From Modicisalibacter tunisiensis (lineage in GTDB: Bacteria > Pseudomonadota > Gammaproteobacteria > Pseudomonadales > Halomonadaceae), in assembly GCF_020148005.1 (NCBI RefSeq), contig NZ_JAGXFD010000001.1, positions 255,071 to 319,070 of the forward strand: DNA of 64,000 bases, written 5' to 3'. How positions within the stretch are numbered: the stretch's first letter is position 1; each line of letters begins with the position of its first letter. Below are positions 46,479 through 55,804 of this stretch, one piece after another. Below the pieces are notes generated by a model. The model searched no databases and was not told the origin of the DNA. It was given only the letters and a program-made list of their open reading frames with translations. The translations under genes were made by a program, and so were the position numbers.

Positions 46479-47017
46479 GATGATTACTCCCCTTTCAATG
46501 GCCGTGGCCTGGGCAGCCACGCAATGGTGTCTCGGCCGGCGGCCGTGCCTGCAGATCCCTGCAACCGCCTGGCGCCCCGCGACCGACGATGAACCGGCCG
46601 CACGCCCCGAGAGACGAAAAACGATGGGCGCCCTGTCGGCCCGGGCCGAACAGCGCGCACGAGAGAAATTATAGAGAGTCACGCGAGTGCCTGTCCAACG
46701 CCGCCGACAGCGCCCGGCCGGCACCAGCGGCCCCGAAGGCCCGCCAGCCCTGTCACGGCGCCTGGGTCGTCTTCGTCGCCGGCCCGCACCACACGGGGGC
46801 TGGAGAGCCATCCCACGGCGCCGGCGAAGGCACGTTTCATAGCGGCGTTCGATGCCGGCCATGGTTATTATTCATCGCCTCCCACCATCGGACGGCGCCG
46901 ATTCATGCCCTCGGCCTGTGCACGGGAGCAAAAAAAGGTAGGATAAAAGACGCAACAACGTCAGCAGGAGTCACGAAACACGATCGATCATTGATTCAGC
47001 CGATACGGGAGGTTCTC
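46479..47017. promoter_or_regulatory. katA/98-residue-protein divergent region
   Basis: A 539-base gap with no convincing gene. It has an AT-richer patch around 46663-46680 (AAATTATAGAGAG) on the katA side and another at 46925-46955 (an A-run followed by GGTAGGATAAAAG) on the other side, which are the likely promoter zones. No clear OxyR site was recognised. Confidence 0.35.
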
Positions 47018-47314
47018 ATGGCAGTCTACAAGCCGGAGTGGCGGTGCCTGTTCAGCGTCAGCGACGAAGCCGAAGAATCATCCACCTGGAAGGAGCGCCT
47101 CGCCTGGCGCTTGCGGGCCTTCGCGGACCGCATCGACAGCGGCGGCCGAACCCTGAAGATCGATTACTGCATCTCCCCCGACGTCAGCCGCGAGGACATC
47201 GACACCTGCCTCGGCAAGGGCTTTGAGGTCACCCAGGGCCTGCTCACGCAACTCGCCCACCAGGCCGCCTGCGAACACGTCATGCGCGACGCCAAGGCGG
47301 AACTCTACGACTGA
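47018..47314 (+). CDS. Hypothetical protein, 98 residues
   Basis: A small acidic protein I do not recognise. It has no signal peptide or membrane segment; residues 24-40 (WKERLAWRLRAFADRID) form a likely amphipathic helix, and the C-terminal half is helical with three further cysteines. GGGAGG at 47007-47012 is a strong ribosome site for the ATG at 47018, and a hairpin follows the stop, which supports a real gene. Divergent from katA. Confidence 0.65.
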   Translation: MAVYKPEWRCLFSVSDEAEESSTWKERLAWRLRAFADRIDSGGRTLKIDYCISPDVSREDIDTCLGKGFEVTQGLLTQLAHQAACEHVMRDAKAELYD

Positions 47315-47323
47315 GGCCCCTTC

Positions 47324-47345
47324 CCCGGAGCCGCCCGGCTCCGGG
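47324..47345 (+). terminator. Short hairpin terminator
   Basis: CCCGGAGCCG-CC-CGGCTCCGGG, ten paired bases, ten bases after the stop of the 98-residue gene; no T-run. Confidence 0.5.
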
Positions 47346-47410
47346 ATGCCCCCTACGGCCGCTCCCGGCAACGCGTTACCATACCCGCCCATTCCCTTCG
47401 AGCGCGCGCC

Positions 47411-48415
47411 ATGCCGATTCTCCACTGCATCGTTCACCGCATCGACAAGGCCGACGGCGAGCAACCCGCCGAGCTGACCCCCGCCGAGGCTCCCCTGGCG
47501 CCCTCGCCGCAGCTGGACGACCTGCTCGCCGAGCTGACCACTCGCTTCAACGCCAAGCGCAAGGGCTGGGGCTACTTCCGCGAGGACGCCACCGCCCGCT
47601 CGCTGGCCGCCCTGCTGCCCGCCTACCTCGAAACCGCCGAGCCCGAGGCGTTCGCCACCCTGTCCCGCCAGACGGCGGAAAGCCTGCGCGAGCTGGTCGA
47701 GCAGCAGCTGCCGACCGGTGGCTACCTGATCATGGCCCACGTCCGCCAGGGCGAGAGCGAGCACCTGACCCTGGCCCTGCTGCACGCCCGCGCCGGCTTC
47801 GGCGTGGATTCACGGCTCGCGGTGGTGCCGGTTGCCCCGCTCAACGTCAGTCAGCCCGCGCTGGCCGCGCGCATCGACCTGACCCAGATGCGTGCCGGCC
47901 AGTCGCGCCAGTATGTCGCCTTCACCCGCGACCGCGGTGGCCAGGCCCTGGTCGAGGCGTTCCGCGACTGGCTGGGCTGCGAGGAGGGTGCGGACGCCCC
48001 CGGGGAGACCCGCACCCTGCTCAAGGCCTTCAGCGACTACGTGGAAAGCGAGGCCCTGCCCGACGCGGCCGCCCGCGAGAAGACCGACGCCCTGCTCGAC
48101 TACGCCAGCGACCAGGCCGGCCGCGGCGAGCCGCTGACCCTCGACGCCCTCTCCGAGCTCGTCGACGATCAGCAGCCCCGGGCCTTCTATGATTACATTC
48201 GCAACCAGGACTACGGGCTGGCGCCGGAGATCCCGCCGGACAAGCGCACCCTGCAGCAGTTCAAGCGTTTCACCGGGCGTGCCGGCGGCGTCTCGATCAG
48301 CTTCGACTCGCACCTGCTGGGCAACAGCATCGAGTACGACGCCGAGCGCGACCGACTGATCATCAAGCAGGTCCCCGACGCCCTGAAGACCCAGCTCCGG
48401 GAGCGCCGCTCCTGA
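47411..48415 (+). CDS. Nucleoid-associated protein NdpA (YejK)
   Basis: A 334-residue cytoplasmic protein of the NA37/YejK family that associates with the nucleoid. The N-terminal HCIVHRIDK, the internal GYLIMAHVRQGESEHL and the C-terminal RAGGVSISFDSHLLG with LIIKQVPDAL are the conserved blocks. Length equals E. coli YejK. In E. coli yejK is near yejH (radD); here radD is 35 kb away. Confidence 0.9.
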   Translation: MPILHCIVHRIDKADGEQPAELTPAEAPLAPSPQLDDLLAELTTRFNAKRKGWGYFREDATARSLAALLPAYLETAEPEAFATLSRQTAESLRELVEQQLPTGGYLIMAHVRQGESEHLTLALLHARAGFGVDSRLAVVPVAPLNVSQPALAARIDLTQMRAGQSRQYVAFTRDRGGQALVEAFRDWLGCEEGADAPGETRTLLKAFSDYVESEALPDAAAREKTDALLDYASDQAGRGEPLTLDALSELVDDQQPRAFYDYIRNQDYGLAPEIPPDKRTLQQFKRFTGRAGGVSISFDSHLLGNSIEYDAERDRLIIKQVPDALKTQLRERRS

Positions 48416-48453
48416 CGCCCCGTTCTTGCAACGCACCTCGCCAAGGAGGCTCC

Positions 48454-49458
48454 ATGCAGTCACGCTATTTCACGCTCATCGACTACCCCGAAGGCACCCC
48501 GGCTCGCGAGCTGTTCGACCTGCGCACCCGCGAGCTGCCCGAGCTCGGCGACGGCGAGATCCGGGTGCGCAACACCTGGCTGTCGGTCGACCCCTACATG
48601 CGCGGTCGCATGAGCGGCGTGAAGACCTACGTCGACCCCTTCATCGCCGGCGAACCGCTCGAAGGCGCGGCCGTGGGCGAGGTGATCGAATCCCGCAATA
48701 CGCGCCTGCCGGCGGGCACCCGGGTCAGCCACATGGCCGGCTGGCGCGACGTGGCCCAGCTGCCCGGCGACGCGGTTCATCCCCTGCCCGAGCTCGACGT
48801 GCCCGACTCCGCCTTCCTCGGTGTGCTGGGCATGCCCGGCATGACCGCCTGGACCGGGCTCAATCGCATCGCCGCCATGCGCGAGGGCGACAACGTGCTG
48901 GTCAGCGCCGCCGCCGGGGCGGTGGGGTCACTCGCCGTGCAACTGGCCAGGGCCAGGGGCGGCAAGGGCAAGGTGGTCGGCATCGCCGGCGCCCCGGAAA
49001 AGCTCGAGTGGCTGGCCTCGCTCGGCGTCGAGCCGGTGAGCTACCGTGGCAAGGACGCCGGCGAGCTCGCCGCCGACCTGCACAAGGCCTGCCCCGAGGG
49101 CTTCGATGTGGTCTACGAGAATGTCGGCGGCGCCTGCCTGGAAGCCGCCCTCGACAACCTGCGCATCGGCGCGCGCATCGCCATCTGCGGGCTGATCGAC
49201 AGCTACAACGCCACGGCCCCCGCGCCCGGCCCGAGCAACCTCGCGAAGCTGCTGTTCAACCGGGCGCGCATGGAAGGCTTCATCGTCACGGACCACTGGG
49301 ACCACTACCCGCACTTCCTCACCACGGTCGGTCCGCTGGTGGCCGGCGGCGAGATCACCTATCGCGAAACCGTCGAGGAAGGGCTGGAAGCCACGCCCGA
49401 CGCCTTCCTCAAGCTCTTCGACGGCAGCAATACCGGCAAGATGCTGGTGAAGCTGTGA
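48454..49458 (+). CDS. NADP-dependent oxidoreductase, CurA/leukotriene B4 dehydrogenase type
   Basis: A 334-residue zinc-free medium-chain reductase that saturates the double bond of enones. The N-terminal WLSVDPYMRGRMSG and the nucleotide motif SAAAGAVGSLAVQLA with FDVVYENVGG are diagnostic of the PTGR/CurA group. AAGGAGG lies seven bases before the ATG. Single gene between yejK and the symporter. Confidence 0.93.
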   Translation: MQSRYFTLIDYPEGTPARELFDLRTRELPELGDGEIRVRNTWLSVDPYMRGRMSGVKTYVDPFIAGEPLEGAAVGEVIESRNTRLPAGTRVSHMAGWRDVAQLPGDAVHPLPELDVPDSAFLGVLGMPGMTAWTGLNRIAAMREGDNVLVSAAAGAVGSLAVQLARARGGKGKVVGIAGAPEKLEWLASLGVEPVSYRGKDAGELAADLHKACPEGFDVVYENVGGACLEAALDNLRIGARIAICGLIDSYNATAPAPGPSNLAKLLFNRARMEGFIVTDHWDHYPHFLTTVGPLVAGGEITYRETVEEGLEATPDAFLKLFDGSNTGKMLVKL

Positions 49459-49517
49459 TCTGAGACCGGGACCGGGGCAACGCTTCGGCCGCTCCGGTCC
49501 CCGCGGCGCCGCCCGGG

Positions 49518-50774
49518 TCAGGCCGCCGAATCGACAGCCGCCTCCCCGGCACGACCGGCAGACCGCCCCTCGCTGCGCGAAATGATCGCCGTACCGACCA
49601 GGTCGCCGGTGACGTTGAGCGCCGTGCAGCCCATGCCCACCAGCGCGTCGATGGAGGTCAGCAGCGCGACCGTCTCGATCGGCAGCCCCACCTGGGTGAA
49701 GACGGTGGCGATCATCACGATCCCGGCGCCCGGCACCCCGGCGGTGCCGATCGAGGTCAGCGTGCCGATCACCACGATCTCGAGCATGCTGGTCAGATCG
49801 AGCGGCGCACCGATCACGTTGGCGGCGAATACCGCCGAGATGGCGATGCGGATCGCCGCGCCGTCCATGTTGATGGTCGCTCCCAGCGGCAGGCTGACGC
49901 CGTAGACGCTGCGCGGCAGTTGCAGGCGCCGGGCGGCGTCGAGGGTCAGCGGCAGCGTGCCCGAGCTGCTCTGGGTGGCAAAGGCGGTGGCCATCGGCGT
50001 ACGCGCCTCGCGGAAGAAGTCGCCCAGGCGCACGCCGAACAGCCCCATCAGCACGGCATAGATGACCAGCTGCACCGCCAGGGCGATATACAGCACCGCC
50101 ACCATGTCGCCCAGCGAGAGGAGCGTGTTCAGGCCCTGCCGGCCCACCGTCTCGGCGACGATGGCGAACACGCCGATGGGCACGTACTGCAGCACGCCGC
50201 CCATCACCCGCAGCGTCACCTCGTTCAGAGCCTCGATCACCCGATACAGACGCTCGCCCAGCTCGCCCTGGCTCTCCGAGGTGCGCAGCATCAGCAGCGC
50301 GATGCCAAAGACGATGGCGGTGAAGATGATGCCCAGCAGATTCACCTCGGCGAAGGCCGAGACGATGTTGTCGGGCACGATGCTCAGCAGCACGTGCACG
50401 ACACCCGGGTTCTCGGGCACATCGATCTGCGCACCTTCGTCCAGCGTCATGCCGCTGCCCGGCGCGAACAGCGTGGCCACGGCCAGGCCGACAGTGATCG
50501 CCAGGGCCGAGGTGGCCACATAATAGGCCAGCAGCTTGCGGCCCGTGCGGCCCAGGCTGCCGCGCTCGCCCTGGTTGATGCCGACCATCAGCGTGAACAG
50601 CACGATCGGCACGATCAGGAACTTCAGCAGCCGCAGCAGCAGATCGCCGAACGGCGCCAGCCAGTCGGCGGCCGTCGGCCCGCCGACCAGGCCGACGATC
50701 ACGCCCAGTACCAGCGCGATGCTTACCCGCAGGATCAGCGACGCGTTCCGATAGGTCCGCCACAATGCTTTCAC
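49518..50774 (-). CDS. Dicarboxylate/amino acid:cation symporter (DAACS family)
   Basis: A 418-residue secondary transporter for dicarboxylates or glutamate/aspartate. The re-entrant serine motif reads QSSSGTLPLTL and the cation motif NMDGAAIRIAI (the usual NMDGTA with Ala); both hairpins are present. The start is a GTG at 50774, after AGGAGAC, giving MKALWRTYRN. Divergent from the HAD gene. DctA and GltP cannot be told apart by eye. Confidence 0.92.
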   Translation of the reverse strand: MKALWRTYRNASLILRVSIALVLGVIVGLVGGPTAADWLAPFGDLLLRLLKFLIVPIVLFTLMVGINQGERGSLGRTGRKLLAYYVATSALAITVGLAVATLFAPGSGMTLDEGAQIDVPENPGVVHVLLSIVPDNIVSAFAEVNLLGIIFTAIVFGIALLMLRTSESQGELGERLYRVIEALNEVTLRVMGGVLQYVPIGVFAIVAETVGRQGLNTLLSLGDMVAVLYIALAVQLVIYAVLMGLFGVRLGDFFREARTPMATAFATQSSSGTLPLTLDAARRLQLPRSVYGVSLPLGATINMDGAAIRIAISAVFAANVIGAPLDLTSMLEIVVIGTLTSIGTAGVPGAGIVMIATVFTQVGLPIETVALLTSIDALVGMGCTALNVTGDLVGTAIISRSEGRSAGRAGEAAVDSAA

Positions 50775-50891
50775 GATGATGTCTCCTCTGTCGCGACCGA
50801 TACCCGTCGCGTGTCGTCAATTGATCGAAGGCTGCGTCCCGGCGCGATTCTTCGTATGCTGGCAGCACCACGAGCACGAGGACCTTCGGCG

Positions 50892-51662
50892 ATGACCCAA
50901 CGCACCCTGGACTGCTGGCTGACCGACATGGACGGCGTGCTGATCCACGAGGATCGCGCCCTGCCCGGCGCGGCCGAGCTGATCGACCACTGGCGCAGCC
51001 AGGGCACGCCCTTCCTGGTGCTCACCAACAACTCCATCTACACCCCGCGGGATCTGAGCGCCCGGCTGGCGCGCATCGGTCTCGAGGTGCCGGAAGAACG
51101 CATCTGGACCTCGGCGCTGGCCACCGCCGCCTTCCTGCGCGACCAGTGCCCCGGGGGCTCGGCGTTCGTGATCGGCGAAGCCGGCCTGACCACGGCCATC
51201 CACGAGGCCGGCTTCGTGATGACCGACGTGGCCCCGGATTTCGTGGTACTGGGCGAGACGCGCACCTACTCCTTCGAGGCGATCACCCGGGCGATCCGCC
51301 TGATCGAGGACGGCGCGCGCTTCATCGCCACCAACCCGGACGTCACCGGCCCCAGCCCCGAGGGGCCGATGCCGGCCACCGGCGCGGTGGCGGCCCTCAT
51401 CACCGCCGCCACCCGGCGCCAGCCCTACTACGTGGGCAAGCCCAACCCGATGATGTTCCGCTCGGCGCTCAATCGCCTCGGCGCCCATTCCGAGCGCACC
51501 GGGATGATCGGCGACCGCATGGACACCGACGTGGTGGCGGGCATCGAGGCGGGGCTGCACACCGTGCTGGTGCTCAGCGGCATCGCCACCCGCGACGACG
51601 TGGAGCGCTACCCCTACCGGCCGCGGGAGATCCTCGACTCGGTGGCCGACCTGCTGCCCTGA
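50892..51662 (+). CDS. HAD family hydrolase, NagD/PNPase-like
   Basis: A 256-residue phosphatase of the HAD IIA group. Motif I is LTDMDGVLI at 9-17, motif II VLTNNSIYT, and motif III/IV KPNPMMFRSAL and IGDRMDTDVVAG, as in NagD. The ATG at 50892 begins the homology. Substrates in the family are nucleoside or sugar phosphates. A hairpin follows. Confidence 0.92.
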   Translation: MTQRTLDCWLTDMDGVLIHEDRALPGAAELIDHWRSQGTPFLVLTNNSIYTPRDLSARLARIGLEVPEERIWTSALATAAFLRDQCPGGSAFVIGEAGLTTAIHEAGFVMTDVAPDFVVLGETRTYSFEAITRAIRLIEDGARFIATNPDVTGPSPEGPMPATGAVAALITAATRRQPYYVGKPNPMMFRSALNRLGAHSERTGMIGDRMDTDVVAGIEAGLHTVLVLSGIATRDDVERYPYRPREILDSVADLLP

Positions 51663-51683
51663 GCGCCAAGCACGAAAAGCACG

Positions 51684-51713
51684 GACGCCCGACCCCTTGC
51701 AGGGCCGGGCGTC
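51684..51713. terminator. Hairpin terminator between HAD and yghU-type genes
   Basis: GACGCCCGACCC and GGGCCGGGCGTC pair with one mismatch around CTTGCA; the two genes converge on it. Confidence 0.7.
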
Positions 51714-51734
51714 GCGTACGGGCACGCGGCCCGT

Positions 51735-52604
51735 TCAGGATGACTGCAGCTTGTCCTGCGTGCGCGTCTCGAAGTCGCTGGCGTCGTGGCGCTCGTGGAG
51801 CTGGGTTTCCGGCTCGCCGAAGGTACGGTTGACCATGCGCCCGCGCTGCACTGCCGGGCGGGCAGCAATTTCCTTCGCCCAGCGCACCACGTTGGTGTAC
51901 TCCTGCACCTGCAGGAATTCCGCCGCGTCGTAGATCCGGCCCAGCACCAGCTGGCCATACCAGGCCCAGTTGGCGATGTCGGCGATGGTGTAGTCGTCGC
52001 CGGCCAGGTAGCGGCTCTCGGCCAGGCGCCGGTCGAGCACGTCGAGCTGGCGCTTGACCTCCATCGCATAGCGGTCGATGGGGTACTCGAGCTTCTCCGG
52101 GGCGTAGGCGTAGAAATGCCCGAAACCGCCGCCCAGGAAGGGCGCGCTGCCCATCTGCCAGAACAGCCAGTTGAGCGTCTCGGTGCGCGCGGCGTGTTCC
52201 GTGGGCAGCAGGGCGCCGAACTTCTCGGCCAGATACAGCAGGATCGACCCTGACTCGAACACCCGGGTCGGCGGCTGGGTGGAATGATCCATCAGCGCCG
52301 GGATCTTCGAGTTGGGATTGACCGCCACGAAGCCGCTGCCGAACTGCTCGCCCTCGCCGATATCGATCAGCCAGGCGTCGTATTCGGCGTCATGACCGAG
52401 GGCCAGCAGCTCCTCGAACATCACCCCGGCCTTGACCCCGTTGGGCGTGGCCAGCGAATAGAGCTGGAACGGATGCTTGCCGACCGGCAGTTCCTTGTCG
52501 TGGGTCGGCCCCGCGACGGGGCGGTTGATGCTGGCGAACTTGCCGCCGCTGGCCTTTTCCCATTTCCAGACCTTCGGCGGCGTGTACTCGGTACCCTGGC
52601 TCAT
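51735..52604 (-). CDS. yghU: Glutathione S-transferase family protein, YghU type
   Basis: A 289-residue GST-like disulfide-bond reductase. The N-terminal extension YTPPKVWKWEKASGGKFASINRPVAG and the block FQLYSLATPNGVKAGVMFEEL identify the YghU/YfcG group that binds two glutathiones; the thioredoxin-like half is followed by the all-helical half with DDYTIADIANWAW. The ATG at 52604 follows AGGAGG. Role in redox homeostasis. Confidence 0.93.
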   Translation of the reverse strand: MSQGTEYTPPKVWKWEKASGGKFASINRPVAGPTHDKELPVGKHPFQLYSLATPNGVKAGVMFEELLALGHDAEYDAWLIDIGEGEQFGSGFVAVNPNSKIPALMDHSTQPPTRVFESGSILLYLAEKFGALLPTEHAARTETLNWLFWQMGSAPFLGGGFGHFYAYAPEKLEYPIDRYAMEVKRQLDVLDRRLAESRYLAGDDYTIADIANWAWYGQLVLGRIYDAAEFLQVQEYTNVVRWAKEIAARPAVQRGRMVNRTFGEPETQLHERHDASDFETRTQDKLQSS

Positions 52605-52767
52605 TCGGCCTCCTGCATCGAAACATGGACTCGGACCTTGCCGGACGGCAGCCTGTCGTGCCGCCGCCTGAAAAGGTAGTTTGTTAACCATTGGGGTGCG
52701 ACCCGGCCACTTCAAGTCTCTCGCCATTTAGATCTCAGGCACCCCGGCCACCATGGTTCCCGAACAG

Positions 52768-52784
52768 CTTAAGTTTTCTTTAAG
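52768..52784 (+). promoter_or_regulatory. PmrA/QseB-like box upstream of chemoreceptor gene
   Basis: CTTAAG-TTTTC-TTTAAG fits the PmrA box consensus YTTAAK-N5-YTTAAK at every position. It lies 105 bases before the chemoreceptor start and is the best of the four boxes in the window. Confidence 0.6.
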
Positions 52785-52888
52785 CAGGCCGATAGCACTC
52801 GTCCTGCAGGCGGCTCACCACCTGTAACAACAACGATACCCCCTCCCTTTCGCTACCTCGAAACTCGGATCTATAGGGAAGACCTCTC

Positions 52889-54871
52889 ATGAGGCATGTC
52901 ATGCAGCACCTTTCCATGAAGCGCAAGTTCCTGCTGGTACTCGCGCTTCCCATACTGGCGATGCTCTACTTCGCCATCAGCGGTGCCATCGCGCGCCAGC
53001 AGATCGCCACGGGCATGGACCGGCTTTATGCCTTGACGTCGCTGGCACAGCGGGCAGGCAACCTGGTTCATCAACTGCAACGCGAACGGGGGATGACCGC
53101 CGGCTTTCTCGGCAGTCAGGGGGAACACTTCGGAGAGCGCCTGAGGGAACAGAGAATCACGTCCGATCAGCAGCTTGCCCGTTTGCAGGAGACACTGGCC
53201 GCCATCGATGCCCGGCAACTGGGCCAGGCAGCCGGTGACAGCATCACCAGGGCGCAACATGCCCTGAACAACCTTCAGGCCATGCGCCGGCAGGTGGACA
53301 CCCTGAGCGTTTCTCTCCCTGAAGCCCTGGCCTACTACACCGGAATCGACAATGCACTGGTGGCGCTGGCCGGCCGGCTCAGCCACCAGGCCGACGATGC
53401 CGATATCGCCCGGCGCCTGACCGCTTACTACGAGCTGTTGAAGGCCAAGGATCTGGCAGGCATCGAGCGTGCACTGCTGGCCAACGCCTTTGCAGCCGAC
53501 GCGATGTCGACGGAGGCCTATCGCCGCTTCCTTCGCCTGCTGGGCCAAGAGACCGCGGCGCTGGACAGTTTCCAGGTACTGGCCAAGCCGGCGCTGGTCG
53601 AGCGCTACCAGCGGGCACTCTCCGGCCCGGAGATCGCGCGCCTGAACGACCTGCGCAAGCTGGCCACCGACCGTGCCACTCAGGGCAACTTCGGCGTCGA
53701 CCCGCAGCAGTGGTTCGACTCGCAGACCGTCAAGCTCGAGCGCCTGAAGGGCATCGAGGATGCGGCTGCCGAGGGTATCCTCGCGCAAGCCGGCCGCCTG
53801 CGGCATTCGGCCAGCGCCGCCCTCTGGGCCTATATCGCCGTGGCGCTGATCGTCCTGCTTCTGACCCTGGCGCTGGCCCTGCTCATCGTGCGCAGCATCC
53901 TCCTGCCGCTGCAGCGCAACCTGCAGGCAATCCAGTCCCGCGGCGGCGACCTGACCCAGCGCCTCGACGCGACGGGCAGCGATGAACTGGCGCGCCTCTA
54001 TCAGGTCTTCAACAAGGCCACCGAAGACACGGAAGCCCTGGTGGCACGGATTCGTCACAACGCGCAATCCATCGACCTGGCCAGCGGCGAAATCGCCCAG
54101 GGCAACCAGGACCTGGCCCAGCGAACCGAAGAGCAGTCGGCTTCACTGGTGGAAACGGCCTCCAGCATGGAGCAGATGACCTCGACCGTGCGCAATACCG
54201 CCCAGCACGCCGATCAGGCACAGACCTTGTCAAAGGCAGTCACCGAGCAGGCTCTCGAAGCACAGAAGATCGCGGATCAGGCGCGTGACGCCATGCACGG
54301 TATCGATGCCGCCAACCAGGAGGTCACCGCCATCGTCGGCACCATCGACAGCATCGCCTTCCAGACCAACCTGCTGGCGCTCAACGCCTCCGTCGAGGCC
54401 GCCCGTGCCGGCGAACATGGCAAGGGCTTCGCCGTGGTGGCGGAGGAAGTCCGCAAGCTGGCCAGCCGCAGCGCCGACGAAGCCGGGCGGATCCGCAAGC
54501 ACATCAACCACAACGTCACCACCATCGAGCGGGGCAACACGCTGGTCGGCGATACCCACGCGGCGCTCGCGGAGATCACCACACGCATCGAGCAGGTCTC
54601 GTCGCTGGTCGCGGATATTTCCAACGCCTCCATGGAGCAATCATCCGGGATCGAGCAGATCAACCAGGCCGTGGCCCAGCTCGACGAAGTGACGCAGCAG
54701 AACGCCGCGCTGGTCGAACAGGTGGCCGCCGCCAGCCGTTCGCTCAACGAGCAGGCCAATGACATGGTGGGCAGGGTCGAGCACTTCACCGTCAACGACG
54801 GGCGGGCCCCGGCCTCACTGCCGCACGCGGCCTCCCGTGTACAGCATCGCCCGGCAACCGAAATCGCCTGA
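52889..54871 (+). CDS. Methyl-accepting chemotaxis protein with NIT sensor domain
   Basis: A 660-residue chemoreceptor. A transmembrane segment (about 12-34) is followed by a periplasmic NIT-type helical domain (about 45-305; the [20 protein letters not shown] element resembles the nitrate/nitrite-binding P-box), a second transmembrane segment (about 313-333), HAMP (about 333-385) and the signalling domain with hairpin tip [24 protein letters not shown]. Candidate methylation glutamates flank the tip. No che genes are adjacent, so it is an orphan MCP, likely a nitrate or nitrite sensor. Confidence 0.92.
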   Translation: MRHVMQHLSMKRKFLLVLALPILAMLYFAISGAIARQQIATGMDRLYALTSLAQRAGNLVHQLQRERGMTAGFLGSQGEHFGERLREQRITSDQQLARLQETLAAIDARQLGQAAGDSITRAQHALNNLQAMRRQVDTLSVSLPEALAYYTGIDNALVALAGRLSHQADDADIARRLTAYYELLKAKDLAGIERALLANAFAADAMSTEAYRRFLRLLGQETAALDSFQVLAKPALVERYQRALSGPEIARLNDLRKLATDRATQGNFGVDPQQWFDSQTVKLERLKGIEDAAAEGILAQAGRLRHSASAALWAYIAVALIVLLLTLALALLIVRSILLPLQRNLQAIQSRGGDLTQRLDATGSDELARLYQVFNKATEDTEALVARIRHNAQSIDLASGEIAQGNQDLAQRTEEQSASLVETASSMEQMTSTVRNTAQHADQAQTLSKAVTEQALEAQKIADQARDAMHGIDAANQEVTAIVGTIDSIAFQTNLLALNASVEAARAGEHGKGFAVVAEEVRKLASRSADEAGRIRKHINHNVTTIERGNTLVGDTHAALAEITTRIEQVSSLVADISNASMEQSSGIEQINQAVAQLDEVTQQNAALVEQVAAASRSLNEQANDMVGRVEHFTVNDGRAPASLPHAASRVQHRPATEIA

Positions 54872-54878
54872 TAGCCAC

Positions 54879-54912
54879 GGGGCGGTCAGGCACCAGGAGG
54901 CCTGACCGCCCC
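54879..54912. terminator. Hairpin terminator between MCP and tpm
   Basis: GGGGCGGTCAGGC pairs perfectly with GCCTGACCGCCCC (13 bp) around eight bases, between convergent genes. Confidence 0.75.
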
Positions 54913-54921
54913 CAACCCCCA

Positions 54922-55587
54922 TCAGACGACCGCCCCTGACCGCTCCAGCCGCCAGGCGACCTCCATGAAGCGCGTCACCCCGGCCTCGCGAAAGCGCGCC
55001 TGATGGGCGATCACGTCCTTGCGCGACAGCTCGGTCAGCGCGTAGGCACCACCGTAGAGGCGGTGAAGCTCGTCCGGCAGCACCGGGAACGGCGGCCCGT
55101 CCATCTCCCGCGGGTCATACTCGAAGGTGATCAGCAGCTGCGGTGCCTCGCCCGACAGCGCCAGCACCTTGGCCACGTAGGTCTTGCGCATCGGCTCCGG
55201 CAGCGCCACCAGCGCCGCGCGATCATAGACCAGGTCCACCCGGCCCAGCGCCCCGGCCGGCAGCGCAAAGATGTCGCCCTGGAAGACGGTCAGCCCGCCG
55301 TGATGCCAGCGTCGTCCACCTTTCCAGTCATCGATCGTCGGTTCGACATCGAGCTCTTCGAACAGCTGGCCGACCGCCAGCTCGCTCAGTTCCGCCCCCA
55401 CCACCTCGTGCCCCTGAGCCAGCAGCCAGCCGATATCGCGCGTCTTGCCGCACAGCGGCACGAAGATCCGCGCCCCGGCCGGCAGGTCGAAGCCGGGCAG
55501 GTGGCGCTCGAGAATCGGGTGCACGAAGGGCAGGTGAAAGCCCAGCTGGGCGTTCTGCCAGCGGGACCGCCAGAAGTCGGGTTCCAT
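54922..55587 (-). CDS. tpm: Thiopurine S-methyltransferase
   Basis: A SAM-dependent enzyme of 221 residues that in bacteria methylates thiols, selenium and tellurium oxyanions. The ATG at 55587 begins MEPDFWRSRWQNAQLGFH, the family N-terminus, and CGGAG lies eight bases ahead. FVPLCGKTRDIGWLLAQGHEVVG is the SAM motif region. Length matches Pseudomonas Tpm. Nothing adjacent points to metalloid resistance. Confidence 0.93.
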   Translation of the reverse strand: MEPDFWRSRWQNAQLGFHLPFVHPILERHLPGFDLPAGARIFVPLCGKTRDIGWLLAQGHEVVGAELSELAVGQLFEELDVEPTIDDWKGGRRWHHGGLTVFQGDIFALPAGALGRVDLVYDRAALVALPEPMRKTYVAKVLALSGEAPQLLITFEYDPREMDGPPFPVLPDELHRLYGGAYALTELSRKDVIAHQARFREAGVTRFMEVAWRLERSGAVV

Positions 55588-55804
55588 CGAGCTACTCCGG
55601 TTGAGGATCAGAGAGCCCCGAGTATGCCGCACACGCCCGAGGGATGGCACCCGCCGGCCCGACGCGCAATCTGGTAGCCTACCGGCACACCATGCGACCC
55701 CTCGCCGCCTTTCCTGCCCGCTACCGGAACACCGCCATGCCCTGCCCCGTCGCCTCTCGCCGCTCTCCCCTCGCCCGCACCGACCGCCCGAGACGAATCC
55801 ACGC

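Noticed and set aside
46589..47017. Extension of the 98-residue gene upstream in the same frame
   Set aside because: The extra residues lack any protein-like pattern, and the ribosome site at 47007 clearly marks the ATG at 47018.
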